A stretch of DNA of 64,000 nt from Bacillus sp. OV166. Its GTDB lineage: Bacteria > Bacillota > Bacilli > Bacillales > Cytobacillaceae. Shown here in pieces: positions 42,895-51,086 of this stretch (position 1 is the first letter of the stretch; each line of letters opens with the position of its first letter). Under the pieces are notes generated by a model. It was given only the letters and a program-made list of their open reading frames with translations. It did not search any database and was not told the DNA's origin. The translations under genes and the position numbers were made by a program. The stretch lies in assembly GCF_900177675.1 (NCBI RefSeq), contig NZ_FXWM01000001.1:3109001-3173000 (forward strand). Direction: 5' to 3'.

Positions 42895-43026
42895 ATGGAA
42901 CTTTTATTAGAACAATGTGAACATAACCAGTCGGAAGAACCTTGTGAAGAGTGTACCCCAAAAAAAGAAAGAGAAGAGAATTACGATATCTCTGAATATG
43001 ATTATCATAAAAGATTGTGGTTTTAA
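42895..43026 (+). CDS. Small Cys-rich acidic protein (43 aa)
   Basis: TAGGAGAGGGG stands before ATG 42895; the frame of 43 codons ends TAA at 43026. The product MELLLEQCEHNQSEEPCEEC continues with a basic and acidic tail ending HKRLWF. Three cysteines in CEHN and CEEC order could bind a metal. The good ribosome binding site supports it. The function is unknown. Confidence 0.6.
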   Translation: MELLLEQCEHNQSEEPCEECTPKKEREENYDISEYDYHKRLWF

Positions 43027-43113
43027 TATAAAGAGAGCTTCCTTTAGAAGTTGTTTTAGAAAGAGTAGTTGTTGACGGAAAAAATGACATAGATATAAGA
43101 GATGTGTTGATTT

Positions 43114-43206
43114 TCTTCTTCAGCTAATTGGTGCTTATGTTAAAGATGGGATGGCTGCGGCGATCCTGTTTTCTTATTGTGCTAACGGGGAGGTTAGTTC
43201 AACAAG
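43114..43206 (+). repeat. Array element, full (copy 40)
   Basis: CTTCTTCAGCTAATTGGTGC, GGGATGGCTGCGGCGATCCT, and CTAACGGGGAGGTTAGTTC. An open stretch at 43033-43131 (LPLEVVLERVVVDGKNDIDI...) ends in it and may be the tail of a lost gene. Confidence 0.8.
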
Positions 43207-43225
43207 AAATAATTTTTCCAATAAA

Positions 43226-43252
43226 AACACGGGGGTCAGCTAACCCCCGTGT
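43226..43252 (-). terminator. Terminator of dsdA
   Basis: AACACGGGGGTCAG pairs with CTAACCCCCGTGTT; the A-run at the left is a T-run on the minus strand. Confidence 0.85.
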
Positions 43253-43256
43253 TGAA

Positions 43257-44618
43257 TTACCTTTGATTCTCTAACGTTAAATTCAATCCTTTTTGATAAT
43301 ATTGATTCATCATTTCTTCAGGAACCATATTTCCACCAGTCCCCCAAATAATGTGTGTACCTTTACTCATTTTTTTTGTTAAATTATGCTTCAGTAAATA
43401 ATCGGTTCCTTCTTTACATAATTTAATTGGTCCTATCATGCCTGCTAGTGCTGAAGGTTCTAAATGAATCCCCTCTGTATCAACTAGTTCCTTTAGTAAC
43501 TTATACAACTGTTCATCGCTAACCGTATAATTACCACTAAGAAACGGTTCTATAGTTTTACCTACCAATCCAGATGGTCTTCCTACAGCAAGTCCATCAG
43601 CGTCTGTTACATTATCAATACCAATATCTTGCACAGAAATTTTATCATGAAGTCCAGTCATTAAACCAAGTAGCATACATGGAGAGTGGGTAGGTTCTGC
43701 AAAGAAACAGTGAACATGGTCTTGATAAAATAACTTCAAACCAAAAGCTATACCGCCAGGACCACCGCCTACTCCACATGGAAGATAAACAAACAAAGGA
43801 TGATTTTCATCAATTGTTATCTCTAACTCTTCTAATTGTTTTTTTAATCGAGATGCTGCTACTGCGTATCCTAAAAATAGGTCATAAGAATTTTCATCAT
43901 CTACAAAATAACATGTAGGATCCCCATCTGCTTGGAGTCGACCTTCCTCTACTGCTTTACTATAATCGGATTCATATTCAATTACATTTACATTTTTGCT
44001 TCGAAGTAAGTCTTTTTTCCATTGTTTTGCATCAGCCGACATATGAACGGTCACATTAAAACCTAACTTTGCACTCATGATGCCTATACTAAGTCCTAAA
44101 TTTCCAGTCGAGCCTACTGCGATTGAATATTGGGAGAAGAATGTTCGAAACCTATCACTATCTAAAATGGAATAGTCATCTTGAATCGTCAATAATTGAT
44201 GTTGAAGAGCTAATTCTTCTGCATGTTTGAGAACTTCATAAATCCCGCCTCTTGCTTTTATAGACCCTGATATAGGAAGGTGACTATCACACTTAAGCAA
44301 TAATTCACCTAATATAGGTTGTTGATAATCCAGCTCTAAGGATTGTTTCATGGAAGGAATTCTCACTAAAGGAGATTCTATTATCCCATTCATCTTTTTT
44401 GTTTCTGGGAATACTTTGGCAATATATGGAGCAAAACGTTTCAACCTTTCCTCTGCATCTTTTACATCATCTTGAGTAAGGGGGGATTTTTTAATTCCTG
44501 TTTTAAACTTTTCAATTTTAGGATTTAACCACAATATTTCCTTCATCGAAATGAGTTTGATTAGTAAAGGATAGTGTTCTTTCCATGTTTGTAGATCTCT
44601 GAATTCAATCTCTTTCAC
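43257..44618 (-). CDS. dsdA: D-serine ammonia-lyase (D-serine dehydratase)
   Basis: The 453-residue PLP enzyme converts D-serine to pyruvate and ammonia. The Schiff-base lysine is in [17 protein letters not shown] (about residue 130). The phosphate-binding [13 protein letters not shown] is read here as [13 protein letters not shown], and [19 protein letters not shown] and [12 protein letters not shown] follow, as in DsdA. The start is GTG 44618 with AAGGAGG upstream; an upstream frame of 13 residues is rejected. It is divergent from a cupin-type repressor gene, its likely regulator. D-serine is toxic to cells, so the role is detoxification or use as carbon source. Confidence 0.93.
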   Translation of the reverse strand: MKEIEFRDLQTWKEHYPLLIKLISMKEILWLNPKIEKFKTGIKKSPLTQDDVKDAEERLKRFAPYIAKVFPETKKMNGIIESPLVRIPSMKQSLELDYQQPILGELLLKCDSHLPISGSIKARGGIYEVLKHAEELALQHQLLTIQDDYSILDSDRFRTFFSQYSIAVGSTGNLGLSIGIMSAKLGFNVTVHMSADAKQWKKDLLRSKNVNVIEYESDYSKAVEEGRLQADGDPTCYFVDDENSYDLFLGYAVAASRLKKQLEELEITIDENHPLFVYLPCGVGGGPGGIAFGLKLFYQDHVHCFFAEPTHSPCMLLGLMTGLHDKISVQDIGIDNVTDADGLAVGRPSGLVGKTIEPFLSGNYTVSDEQLYKLLKELVDTEGIHLEPSALAGMIGPIKLCKEGTDYLLKHNLTKKMSKGTHIIWGTGGNMVPEEMMNQYYQKGLNLTLENQR

Positions 44619-44683
44619 TTTGATAGTCCTCCTTATTGAATTGATTATAGTCATCAAAACGAAGTAAAATATAATTTAATTAA

Positions 44684-44753
44684 GTTAAACACAGTTTAAC
44701 ATAGACACTTTTAGTTGTTAAGTATTATTTAAAAATGTTAAATTATAATTAAC
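44684..44753. promoter_or_regulatory. Divergent dsdA/regulator control region with two dyads
   Basis: GTTAAACACAGTTTAAC at 44684-44700 is a perfect inverted repeat, and GTTAAATTATAATTAAC at 44737-44753 is a second one that overlaps a TATAAT (44744-44749). They share GTTAA/TTAAC arms and probably bind the XRE-cupin regulator encoded downstream. Confidence 0.7.
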
Positions 44754-44779
44754 AATTAATTTTCAAGGAGTGCATAGGA

Positions 44780-45325
44780 ATGGAAAATATAGATATTGGT
44801 AAGATGGTTGAAAAATATAGAAAAGCTAAAGATTTAAGCAATAGAGAATTAGCAAAGTTAGCTGAAATAACGCCTTCAATGTTGAGCCAAATCGAACGTG
44901 GCTTAGCAAACCCCTCTATTCAGACTCTTAAAGTTTTAGCGAAATCCCTAGACGTTCCTACATTTAGTTTTTTCATTGAAGAAACCAACACGGTTGATTT
45001 AGTTGTTAGGTCTAGTCATCGAAAGAAAATGATCATTGAAAACTTATCTTATGAGCTAGTTTCACCTGATTTTACTGGAAACCTGGCAACAGCCATTATG
45101 AATTTTCCACCGAACACTGCTTCATCTGAGAAACAGTTGGAGCATAAAGGAGAAGAAGTTGCTTTTGTATTAGAGGGGAAAATTAAAGTGTTTTTAGATG
45201 ATGAAGAATACATATTGGAACCTGGTGATAGTGTGAAAATACCAGCACAAATGAAGCATAAATGGGAAAATAATTTTAGTGAACATGCTGCCATACTTTT
45301 TTCAGTGACTCCACCAGCTTTTTAA
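44780..45325 (+). CDS. XRE-family regulator with cupin domain
   Basis: The 181-residue protein has an N-terminal helix-turn-helix (about 8-62: NRELAKLAEITPSMLSQIER) and a C-terminal cupin (about 105-175: HKGEEVAFVLEGKIKVFLDD, EPGDSVKIPAQMKHKWEN). Regulators with this plan bind a small ligand in the cupin and control neighbouring catabolic genes. It is divergent from dsdA, so D-serine or a related amino acid is a likely ligand. CAAGGAG precedes ATG 44780. Confidence 0.88.
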   Translation: MENIDIGKMVEKYRKAKDLSNRELAKLAEITPSMLSQIERGLANPSIQTLKVLAKSLDVPTFSFFIEETNTVDLVVRSSHRKKMIIENLSYELVSPDFTGNLATAIMNFPPNTASSEKQLEHKGEEVAFVLEGKIKVFLDDEEYILEPGDSVKIPAQMKHKWENNFSEHAAILFSVTPPAF

Positions 45326-45327
45326 TT

Positions 45328-45363
45328 TTCTTATTGAACAAACGGACAGTTTAGTGAAAGAAG
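45328..45363 (+). repeat. Array element, module C only (copy 41)
   Basis: TTCTTATTGAACAAACGGAC, then AGTTTAGTGAAAGAAG, three bases after the regulator's stop codon. Confidence 0.75.
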
Positions 45364-45440
45364 GAATAAGTATTTTGGATAACGAATTATGAATAAGAAG
45401 TTATAGAAGATTCAAATGGTGAAATTAATGGAGGAACAGA

Positions 45441-45953
45441 ATGACTAAAATTAAGGGATACGCTTGCAGTTGTTGCGGTAAATATCACGAAGAACTTCCT
45501 ACAAGTTACGGAAATCCAGCTCCCGTCTATTATTATGATGCTGCACCTGAAGAGCGAGAGGATAGGTTTGAGCTAGATGACGATTTATGCATTATGGATA
45601 ACGAACATTTCTTTATTCGTGGATGTATTGAGATTCCTATAATTGGGACCGATGAACACCTAATATGGGGTGTATGGGTTTCATTAAGTGAAGCTAATTT
45701 TAACAATATAAAAGAGCACTGGGATAAACAAGAATTATTGGAACCAATGTTTGGGTGGCTATCTACCGAATTACCTTGTTATCCTGATACTGTAAACTTA
45801 AAAACAATGGTCCATCCTCGAACAGATGGCATTCGACCTTTCATTGAGCTCGAACCAACCGACCATCCTTTATCGGTGGAATTGAGAGATGGAGTAACTA
45901 TAGAACGGGTCCAAGAGATAGCTGCACAACTTTGTGTTAATAACGATAACTAA
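45441..45953 (+). CDS. DUF2199 domain-containing protein
   Basis: The 170-residue protein starts with a metal-binding pair KGYACSCCGKYHEELPTSYG and contains the family pattern CIMDNEHFFIRGCIEIPIIG, IWGVWVSLSEANF and PMFGWLSTELPCYPDTVNLK, shown here in parts. The biochemical role of DUF2199 proteins is not established. GGAGG lies before ATG 45441. The DinB gene follows after 31 bases, so this is a two-gene cassette. Confidence 0.85.
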   Translation: MTKIKGYACSCCGKYHEELPTSYGNPAPVYYYDAAPEEREDRFELDDDLCIMDNEHFFIRGCIEIPIIGTDEHLIWGVWVSLSEANFNNIKEHWDKQELLEPMFGWLSTELPCYPDTVNLKTMVHPRTDGIRPFIELEPTDHPLSVELRDGVTIERVQEIAAQLCVNNDN

Positions 45954-45984
45954 GATAAAGGTATAAAAATTAGGAGTGTTGGTT

Positions 45985-46479
45985 ATGGTTCATGCAAAAG
46001 ATGTTTTATCGGATCAGTTGTTGGCAAATGCCAATGACCCTAGTTGGTACCTACCATTTTCAGATTCAGTAGAAAGATTGTCTGAGGAACATGCATTTTG
46101 GAAGCCAAACGAAGAAAGTAATAGTATTGCTGAAATTGTGCAGCATCTACTATATTGGAATCAAACATGGCAAACAAGGTACCAAAAATCTCACGTTGAT
46201 GCTGTGCCTTCCATAGGAAATAATAATAACAGCTTTATTATTCCTGAAAATCATACTTTTGCTGACTTAAAGAAACAACTATTAGAGTTGCTTTTACGTT
46301 GGCAAGAGATATTATCTGAAGAAAAAGTAGAGAGTGAAGTTAATGGTTTTCCTGGACACGTGAAATGGTGGGCAATACTCGGAAATGTGTCAACTCATAA
46401 CGCATATCACATTGGTCAGATCATTTATATCCGGAAGTTGCAAAATAGCTTGAAAATAGATGCAGGAGAAGATGAATAA
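45985..46479 (+). CDS. DinB family protein
   Basis: The protein has 164 residues from ATG 45985 (TAGGAG upstream; an in-frame TTG at 45976 is not preferred). AFWKPNEESNSIAEIVQHLL matches the motif of the DinB protein at 33066. Histidines in VQHLLYWN (about 48) and in THNAYHIGQIIYIRK (about 140-145) are the metal ligands. It probably shares the mRNA with the DUF2199 gene. Confidence 0.85.
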   Translation: MVHAKDVLSDQLLANANDPSWYLPFSDSVERLSEEHAFWKPNEESNSIAEIVQHLLYWNQTWQTRYQKSHVDAVPSIGNNNNSFIIPENHTFADLKKQLLELLLRWQEILSEEKVESEVNGFPGHVKWWAILGNVSTHNAYHIGQIIYIRKLQNSLKIDAGEDE

Positions 46480-46500
46480 ATAAAAGTTGCACTAGCGCCT

Positions 46501-46591
46501 ACTTGAACTAAAGGGTGCTAAAGTTGAGGATCAAGCTGCCATTTGGTGGCTTTTTCTTATTGAGCTAACGTAAGCAGGTTAGTGGAAGAAG
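46501..46591 (+). repeat. Array element, full (copy 42)
   Basis: ACTTGAACTAAAGGGTGC, AAGCTGCCATTTGGTGGC plus T-run, and CTAACGTAAGCAGGTTAGTG. Confidence 0.85.
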
Positions 46592-46654
46592 AATGTTTTT
46601 GATAAAGGTAGAATATTTAAGGTGAATAGGAAATATTTTTGCGGGGGCAATTTT

Positions 46655-46974
46655 TTGAGGAAAACAGAAATTCTTCCTTGGTCAGAAAAATGGAGCGCGA
46701 GAATGGAATAATTGGAAGAAGACACTTTCCGAAGGGGAATGAGAAGCGAACCCATCATTTACAAATCTTCCAAAGAGGGAATGAAAATATAAAAACACAT
46801 TTAAATTTTAAAGAATATTTAATAAATCATCCACAAGACGCTCAAGATTATGGGGAATTAAAAATAAAGCTAGCCAGCCTATATCCTGACGATATTCATA
46901 AATATCAACAAGGTAAAGAGCATTTTGTAAATGAATTAGTTCTGAAAGCAAAAAAATGGGCTGCTGGTGCTTGA
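46655..46974 (+). pseudogene. GrpB family protein with internal deletion
   Basis: TTG 46655 (GGGGG upstream) starts LRKTEILPWSEKWSARME, the usual front of GrpB proteins, but the frame stops at once. Another frame picks up at GIIGRRHFPKGNEKRTHHLQ and continues to KAKKWAAGA, the usual back part. About 60 residues between are gone. GrpB proteins belong to the nucleotidyltransferase superfamily. The last residues and the TGA stop are read from array copy 43. Confidence 0.75.
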
Positions 46975-47026
46975 GTTAAGGAACAGAGCTATTTCAATAA
47001 TGTAGCAGGTTAACGGAGAAAGAAGG
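46961..47026 (+). repeat. Array element, compressed (copy 43)
   Basis: GCTGGTGCTTGAGTTAAGG, then AGAGCTATTTCAATAATG and GCAGGTTAACGGAGAAAGAAGG. The inner part is shortened. Confidence 0.6.
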
Positions 47027-47079
47027 ATTTTTTATAGAGTACAGATTATGTTTTTTTGAATAATAAATGGAGGTTTTAA

Positions 47080-47346
47080 ATGGGAGAGACGAAAGCAATA
47101 AATTTAGACAGTGTTTCATTTTACTTAAAAGAAAAACATGATTTTGATTGGCTTAGAAATCTTGGTAAAGTGTTTTGTATTTTTGATGAACAAGATTCTG
47201 GTAATATATCTTTTGGAATTGAAAAAGACGGTGTTAAAAAGTTTGTGAAGTATGCAGGGGCAAGAATAACCCAATGTGTTATTGCATTATCGGGTGCCTT
47301 GAATTTAAGAAAGGGGGTTGCTACGGCAATCCTCTTATTCGACTAA
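47080..47346 (+). pseudogene. Protein-kinase-like gene truncated by an array element
   Basis: GGAGG precedes ATG 47080. Residues 1-65 (SVSFYLKEKHDFDWLRNLGK, VFCIFDEQDSGNISFGIEKD, KFVKYAGARITQ) look like the N-lobe of the Bacillus Ser/Thr-kinase-like or aminoglycoside phosphotransferase-like proteins. The last 23 residues (CVIALSGALNLRKGVATAIL...) are simply the translation of array copy 44. The catalytic lobe is absent, so the product cannot be an active kinase. It may be expressed as a stable fragment. Confidence 0.65.
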
Positions 47347-47370
47347 TGGGGGCAGTTTAGTTGAAGAAGA
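47272..47370 (+). repeat. Array element, full (copy 44)
   Basis: TTGCATTATCGGGTGCC, GGGTTGCTACGGCAATCC plus short T-rich run, and CTAATGGGGGCAGTTTAGTTG. It cuts the kinase-like gene. Confidence 0.8.
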
Positions 47371-47405
47371 AAGTGGTAAGATGAGGATTAAAGGAGGTTG
47401 ATTTT

Positions 47406-47606
47406 GTGGTAATACAATCAAATATGACTTCAAAGGCTATAACCGTTGTGTGGGAAAAAACGGTAGATGTTTTTCAAAAATTCAATGTTCCAATTACAAA
47501 AAAGACATTGCAAGTACTAGTTAACGACAACATTCTTCAATTATTATTAACTGAATTAAATAATGTAGTGGGTAGCTCAAATGCAACTTGCGTAGAAGGT
47601 GGCTGA
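47406..47606 (+). CDS. Small helical protein (66 aa)
   Basis: GTG 47406 follows AAAGGAGG by seven bases. The product is helical (KAITVVWEKTVDVFQKFNVP, TLQVLVNDNILQLLLTELNN) and ends with NATCVEGG. The hairpin AAAGGAGTAGGTTACTCCTTT at 47621-47641 (20-base core) is a probable terminator. No family is recognised. It shares its cassette with the NUDIX gene that follows. Confidence 0.6.
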   Translation: MVIQSNMTSKAITVVWEKTVDVFQKFNVPITKKTLQVLVNDNILQLLLTELNNVVGSSNATCVEGG

Positions 47607-47707
47607 CAAATGCCTTCTAGAAAGGAGTAGGTTACTCCTTTAATTTATCTTTTAAAGTACAAGGTTGCTTTTATTTTATTAAAATTCTTACATAAGGAGG
47701 AGTATTT

Positions 47708-48178
47708 ATGGGCTATTGTGAAGACATAAGAGAAATGATTGGAAATTTTCCTTTGATAATGGTAAGACCAAGTGTAGCAATCTTAAATAAAAAAGGTGAA
47801 ATATTATTAAGTAGGTATTCAGGTGCAGACTGGGGAATTCCTGGTGGAATATTGCAGCTAAATGAGTCAGTTGAAGAATGTATTAAGAAAAATGTAAAAG
47901 AAGATTTAGGGGTAAAGTTACATTCACTTCAATTATTTGGTGTTTACTCAGGCAAGGAATTAATAAATCGAGTCGAAGAAAGTGGCGATGAGTATCATAC
48001 TGTTGCAATTGGTTATTTATGTACCGAGTACGAAGGAGAAATAACTCCTGATAGTAATCAAGCAATAGAAGCTCAGTTTTTTAAATTAAATCAATTACCT
48101 GAAGAAATCGATCCTTTTATTAAACACAAGTTAGTTGAATTAAAAGGGCAACTAAAAAATCTACATACCCCTTCTTAA
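47708..48178 (+). CDS. NUDIX hydrolase with degenerate Nudix box
   Basis: The 156-residue protein has the Nudix fold: RPSVAILNKKGEILL, then WGIPGGILQLNESVEECIKK and NVKEDLGVKL. In the box GX5EX7REUXEEXGU, the RE pair is replaced by KN and the EE pair by ED, so metal binding may be weakened. Nudix enzymes cleave nucleoside diphosphates linked to another moiety. AAGGAGG lies before ATG 47708. Its stop codon is the first TAA of array copy 45 (CTTCTTAAGCTAACGG). Confidence 0.85.
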   Translation: MGYCEDIREMIGNFPLIMVRPSVAILNKKGEILLSRYSGADWGIPGGILQLNESVEECIKKNVKEDLGVKLHSLQLFGVYSGKELINRVEESGDEYHTVAIGYLCTEYEGEITPDSNQAIEAQFFKLNQLPEEIDPFIKHKLVELKGQLKNLHTPS

Positions 48179-48236
48179 GCTAACGGGTGCAAGAGTTGAA
48201 GATAAGTATGCCTTATTTGTAGGGCAACTTTTTTCT
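48170..48236 (+). repeat. Array element, modules A and B (copy 45)
   Basis: CTTCTTAAGCTAACGGGTGC overlaps the stop codon, then AGTTGAAGATAAG and TGCCTTATTTGTAGGGCA plus T-run. No module C. Confidence 0.8.
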
Positions 48237-48357
48237 TTTTTAGGCTGAAATTTACTAAGTATACATAATTTCTGAAATGTTGGTGGTACCCATCTGAATA
48301 AAAAATCTTACCGTACAAACAATATGTATGAATACTACCAACTCAGGAGGGTTTCGC

Positions 48358-48900
48358 ATGGTAAATATATTGGAAACTGTCATTGATGCTATGAAATCAC
48401 TGACAGTTCAAGACGAAGACCAACCACTTCATGTTGGAGAAGTGATGTCATGCTGGATTTACTTAGCAGGACTTGAATTAGCTAAAGTATCTGTGCAAGC
48501 AGGTATAAATACCACGGAAGATGAAGAATTAAAAGCAATACTTGAAGAAGATATGAAATTAGGTACCAGTCAAAGAGAACGACTCTATGATTTCATGAAT
48601 AAGGAAGGAATTCCGCTACCTCCTGCCCCTGCAGATATGCCAAAATCAGACTCTAATAGTATCCCTCTTGGAGTTAAATTAACGGATGATGTGATAGCAA
48701 ACGAATTATCATTAAAAATCGTAAGTTTAATTATGCGTGCAGCTGGTGCTGCCTCTGAATCGATTCGTACAGATGTTGGTTTATTGTTTATTCAGTTTCA
48801 AACAGAAAAATTTGCTTTCGCAACTAGATTAAAACATTTAATGCGTAAACGCGGATGGATTAAAGTACCACCTTTTTACGTTCCACCTGGTTCCCAGTAA
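48358..48900 (+). CDS. DUF3231 family protein
   Basis: The protein has 180 residues from ATG 48358 (AGGAGGG upstream; ATG 48328 is rejected). It is a ferritin-like helical bundle with LHVGEVMSCWIYLAGLELAK, YDFMNKEGIPLPPAPADMP and ELSLKIVSLIMRAAGAASES, typical of one half of DUF3231. Members are abundant in spore-forming Bacilli and some are spore-coat associated; the function is not settled. It is a single-gene cassette. Confidence 0.85.
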   Translation: MVNILETVIDAMKSLTVQDEDQPLHVGEVMSCWIYLAGLELAKVSVQAGINTTEDEELKAILEEDMKLGTSQRERLYDFMNKEGIPLPPAPADMPKSDSNSIPLGVKLTDDVIANELSLKIVSLIMRAAGAASESIRTDVGLLFIQFQTEKFAFATRLKHLMRKRGWIKVPPFYVPPGSQ

Positions 48901-49037
48901 CCATTAAGTTAGGTGTAACGTAACTAGTTACATTTGGGATATATTTGAAATTAAAAAATTAAAGAAAGTTATTTCGAACATAGTTGGGTATTTTCCAAGG
49001 AAAGAAGAATTATTAAGTTTTATGTATGATTAATCTT
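48901..49037. other. Interval without a gene
   Basis: GTAACGTAACTAGTTACATT (48915-48934) holds a perfect palindrome GTAACTAGTTAC, possibly an operator relic; nothing else is seen. Confidence 0.35.
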
Positions 49038-49128
49038 TGTTATGCTAACGGGTGCAAGAGTTTAAAATCGGAGCTGTCATTGAGGCAGCTTTTTTTGTTA
49101 TTGCACTAAAGTGCAGATAGTTGAAGAA
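49038..49128 (+). repeat. Array element, full (copy 46)
   Basis: TGTTATGCTAACGGGTGC, GAGCTGTCATTGAGGCAGC plus T-run, and CACTAAAGTGCAGATAGTTG. Confidence 0.85.
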
Positions 49129-49368
49129 AGATAGACAATTTAAAGATAAATAGTGCTAATAAAAAGAAGTTTATGCTCGTAAGTTAATGAAGGGGTGTAG
49201 TGAGGCTTTTATTAAATCCATTTATTTCTTACTTAAAATTTCTACTATTTTTATACTACAAATTACTGAATAGTTATAGACTTGTATTTGTATTATTTTC
49301 CAATAGAATAACAGTACAGACTGCAGGGTGGTAAATATTGGATTGAAGAATATAAGGGGGATTTGACA
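49129..49368. other. Leader of the aldo/keto reductase gene
   Basis: No gene is seen. TAAGGGGGATTTGACA before ATG 49369 contains the ribosome binding site. ACAGTACAGACTGCAGGGTGG near 49310-49330 might be a regulatory site, but no clear dyad is present. Confidence 0.35.
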
Positions 49369-50364
49369 ATGAAAAAAAGAGTAATTGGTAATAAAGGTCC
49401 TTTAGTTTCTGAGATTGGTCTCGGTTGTATGGGGATGTCATGGCTATATGGTAATGCTGATCGAAGCGAAAGCATTGCAACAATCCACGCGGCACTTGAG
49501 GGAGGCATTACACTCTTTGATACAGGGGATTTCTATGGCGATGGACACAATGAATTACTTCTACGTGAAGCATTCCAAGGAATCCAACGGGAAAATGCCT
49601 TCATTTCAGTGAAATTCGATGGCAAGCAACACTCTCAGGGCAAGAGTCATCGGGAGAGTGATAACCACCCTCATACAGTAAAGAATTTCCTTGAGGATAC
49701 CCTACTGCGTCTAGGTGTTGAATACATCGATCTTTATCAACCAGGCACAGCCTGCATCGATCCCAACGTACCAATTGAAGAAACGGTTGGTGCAATTGCC
49801 AATATGGTAAAGAAGGGATATGTGCGATACATTGGTCTTTCTGAAGTAGGAGTGGATACAATTCGTCGCGCACACGCTATACATCCTATTAGTTGGCTGC
49901 AAATGGAATACTCACTATTTAATCGGAGCATCGAATCAAATATCTTGCCAACTCTACGGAAATTAGGTATTTCGCTTTCGGCTTATGGTGTTCTCTCAAA
50001 AGGTTTATTGAGCGGTACATGGTCAAAAGATCGGGTTCTAGGTTTGGATGATAAACGCAGTAATGGTCCGCGTTTTACCAACGAAAATATTGAAAAGAAT
50101 TTAGCCCTTGTAGAGGCATTGCGTGAAATTGCTGAAGAAAAGCAAGTAACCATTGCGCAGATTGCCATCGCATGGGCTTTATCCAAGGGTGAGGATGTTA
50201 TCCCATTGATTGGTGCAAGAACGCAGTCACAACTTCATGTTTCAATCGGCGCAGTTGACCTGAATTTAAGTTCAGACGAACTTTTACGAATTGAAGAAGC
50301 CGTACCTACAGAACTCGTCGCGGGCGAATATTACCCGGTACCACGGAAAAAATGGTTCTGTTAA
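49369..50364 (+). CDS. Aldo/keto reductase
   Basis: The 331-residue TIM-barrel oxidoreductase shows LGCMGMSWLYGN, the catalytic Asp and Tyr in LFDTGDFYGDGHNELLLREA and Lys in FISVKFDGKQ. IDLYQPGTACIDPNVPIEET and VRYIGLSEVGVDTIRRAH follow, as in AKR13-like enzymes. The NADPH site is near IPLIGARTQSQL. AAGGGGG precedes ATG 49369 (an in-frame TTG lies six bases upstream). It reduces aldehydes or ketones; the substrate is unknown. Confidence 0.9.
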   Translation: MKKRVIGNKGPLVSEIGLGCMGMSWLYGNADRSESIATIHAALEGGITLFDTGDFYGDGHNELLLREAFQGIQRENAFISVKFDGKQHSQGKSHRESDNHPHTVKNFLEDTLLRLGVEYIDLYQPGTACIDPNVPIEETVGAIANMVKKGYVRYIGLSEVGVDTIRRAHAIHPISWLQMEYSLFNRSIESNILPTLRKLGISLSAYGVLSKGLLSGTWSKDRVLGLDDKRSNGPRFTNENIEKNLALVEALREIAEEKQVTIAQIAIAWALSKGEDVIPLIGARTQSQLHVSIGAVDLNLSSDELLRIEEAVPTELVAGEYYPVPRKKWFC

Positions 50365-50423
50365 CAAATTTTTAATGAAGCAAAGGTTGTTAAATGAAGA
50401 ATGACTGATTTCTTGTTGAACTA

Positions 50424-50480
50424 CCATGAAAATAACTTTCTTCACCATTAGAAAAATGACAATACTTAAGAAGACCCTAC
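50424..50480. mobile_element. Remnant of an IS#1-related element end
   Basis: After CTTGTTGAACT the sequence reads ACCATGAAAATAACTTTC, ...AATGACAATACTTAAGAAGA. This matches with changes the first 58 bases of IS#1 at 5565 (ACCATGAAAACTAACTTC, ...AATGGCAATACTAAAGAAGA). The join is again directly after the CT of an array element. No transposase remains. Confidence 0.7.
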
Positions 50481-50595
50481 TCAAACGTTAAAAAAAAGAG
50501 GAGAGCGATAATTAATAAGATTATGGATTAGGGTTGACTAGATCAAGGTCAGTATCAGTATTGACACTTCCTAACCATTCGAGGCCCTAAATACT

Positions 50596-50925
50596 GACAA
50601 GTTTGATAAAAAATTTAAATCTTTCCCGGTTTGGCTTTGGGAATCAGTGGCTATCTATGAGGCTAATCAGACTAAAAATCCACTGTCATTACCATTCATG
50701 AAAAATGGACAGTATCCAAGCCTGCAGGAACTAAACCAAAGATTTGAAAGAGCAAAGGTTTACGACGTTGGTTACACTCTGGTAGAGTTCAGCGAGAGTA
50801 AATGGGGACATAATAGGCTAATTAAGCTCATTAGTGAATATGGGAATGTTTACAAAGTGCTAAGGGTCAACGATAATGAATTTAGCAAACTCTGGAATGA
50901 GTTTGTTAGAACCAAGTATAAGTAG
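50596..50925 (+). pseudogene. 5'-truncated metallopeptidase-like gene
   Basis: The frame has no start with a ribosome binding site but reads well as a C-terminus: FPVWLWESVAIYEANQTKNP resembles the segment after the HExxH helix in gluzincin (peptidase MA) proteins. GYTLVEFSESKWGHNRLIKL and FSKLWNEFVRTKYK follow. The catalytic HExxH part is missing. It was probably cut off when the IS-related sequence to the left decayed. Confidence 0.6.
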
Positions 50926-50929
50926 ATAC

Positions 50930-50975
50930 GGAGCTTTAGTTATAAAGGATCGTCTTTCGACGATTTTTTTTGTGA
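50930..50975 (+). repeat. Array element, degenerate fragment
   Basis: GGAGCTTTAGTTATAAAGG, then ATCGTCTTTCGACGAT plus T-run: remains of modules A and B. Confidence 0.5.
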
Positions 50976-51009
50976 GTGAAAATTGAAAATGTCTATTCTC
51001 ATATAAAAT

Positions 51010-51057
51010 ATTGTGAAGAAATGTACTTAAAGTAACGAAGCAGGTTAGCTTAACAAG
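51010..51057 (+). repeat. Array element, lead-in joined directly to module C (copy 47)
   Basis: ATTGTGAAGAAATGTACTTA, then AAGTAACGAAGCAGGTTAGC and TTAACAAG. The segment between the two TAACG copies is precisely absent. Confidence 0.8.
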
Positions 51058-51086
51058 AAAGTTAAATAGATAATCGGAGGTTTCTT

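Noticed and set aside
43033-43131. Possible C-terminus of a serine recombinase (LEVVLERVVVDGKNDIDI)
   Set aside because: The frame is only about 30 residues with no start and the resemblance is weak; it is kept only as a possible gene remnant.
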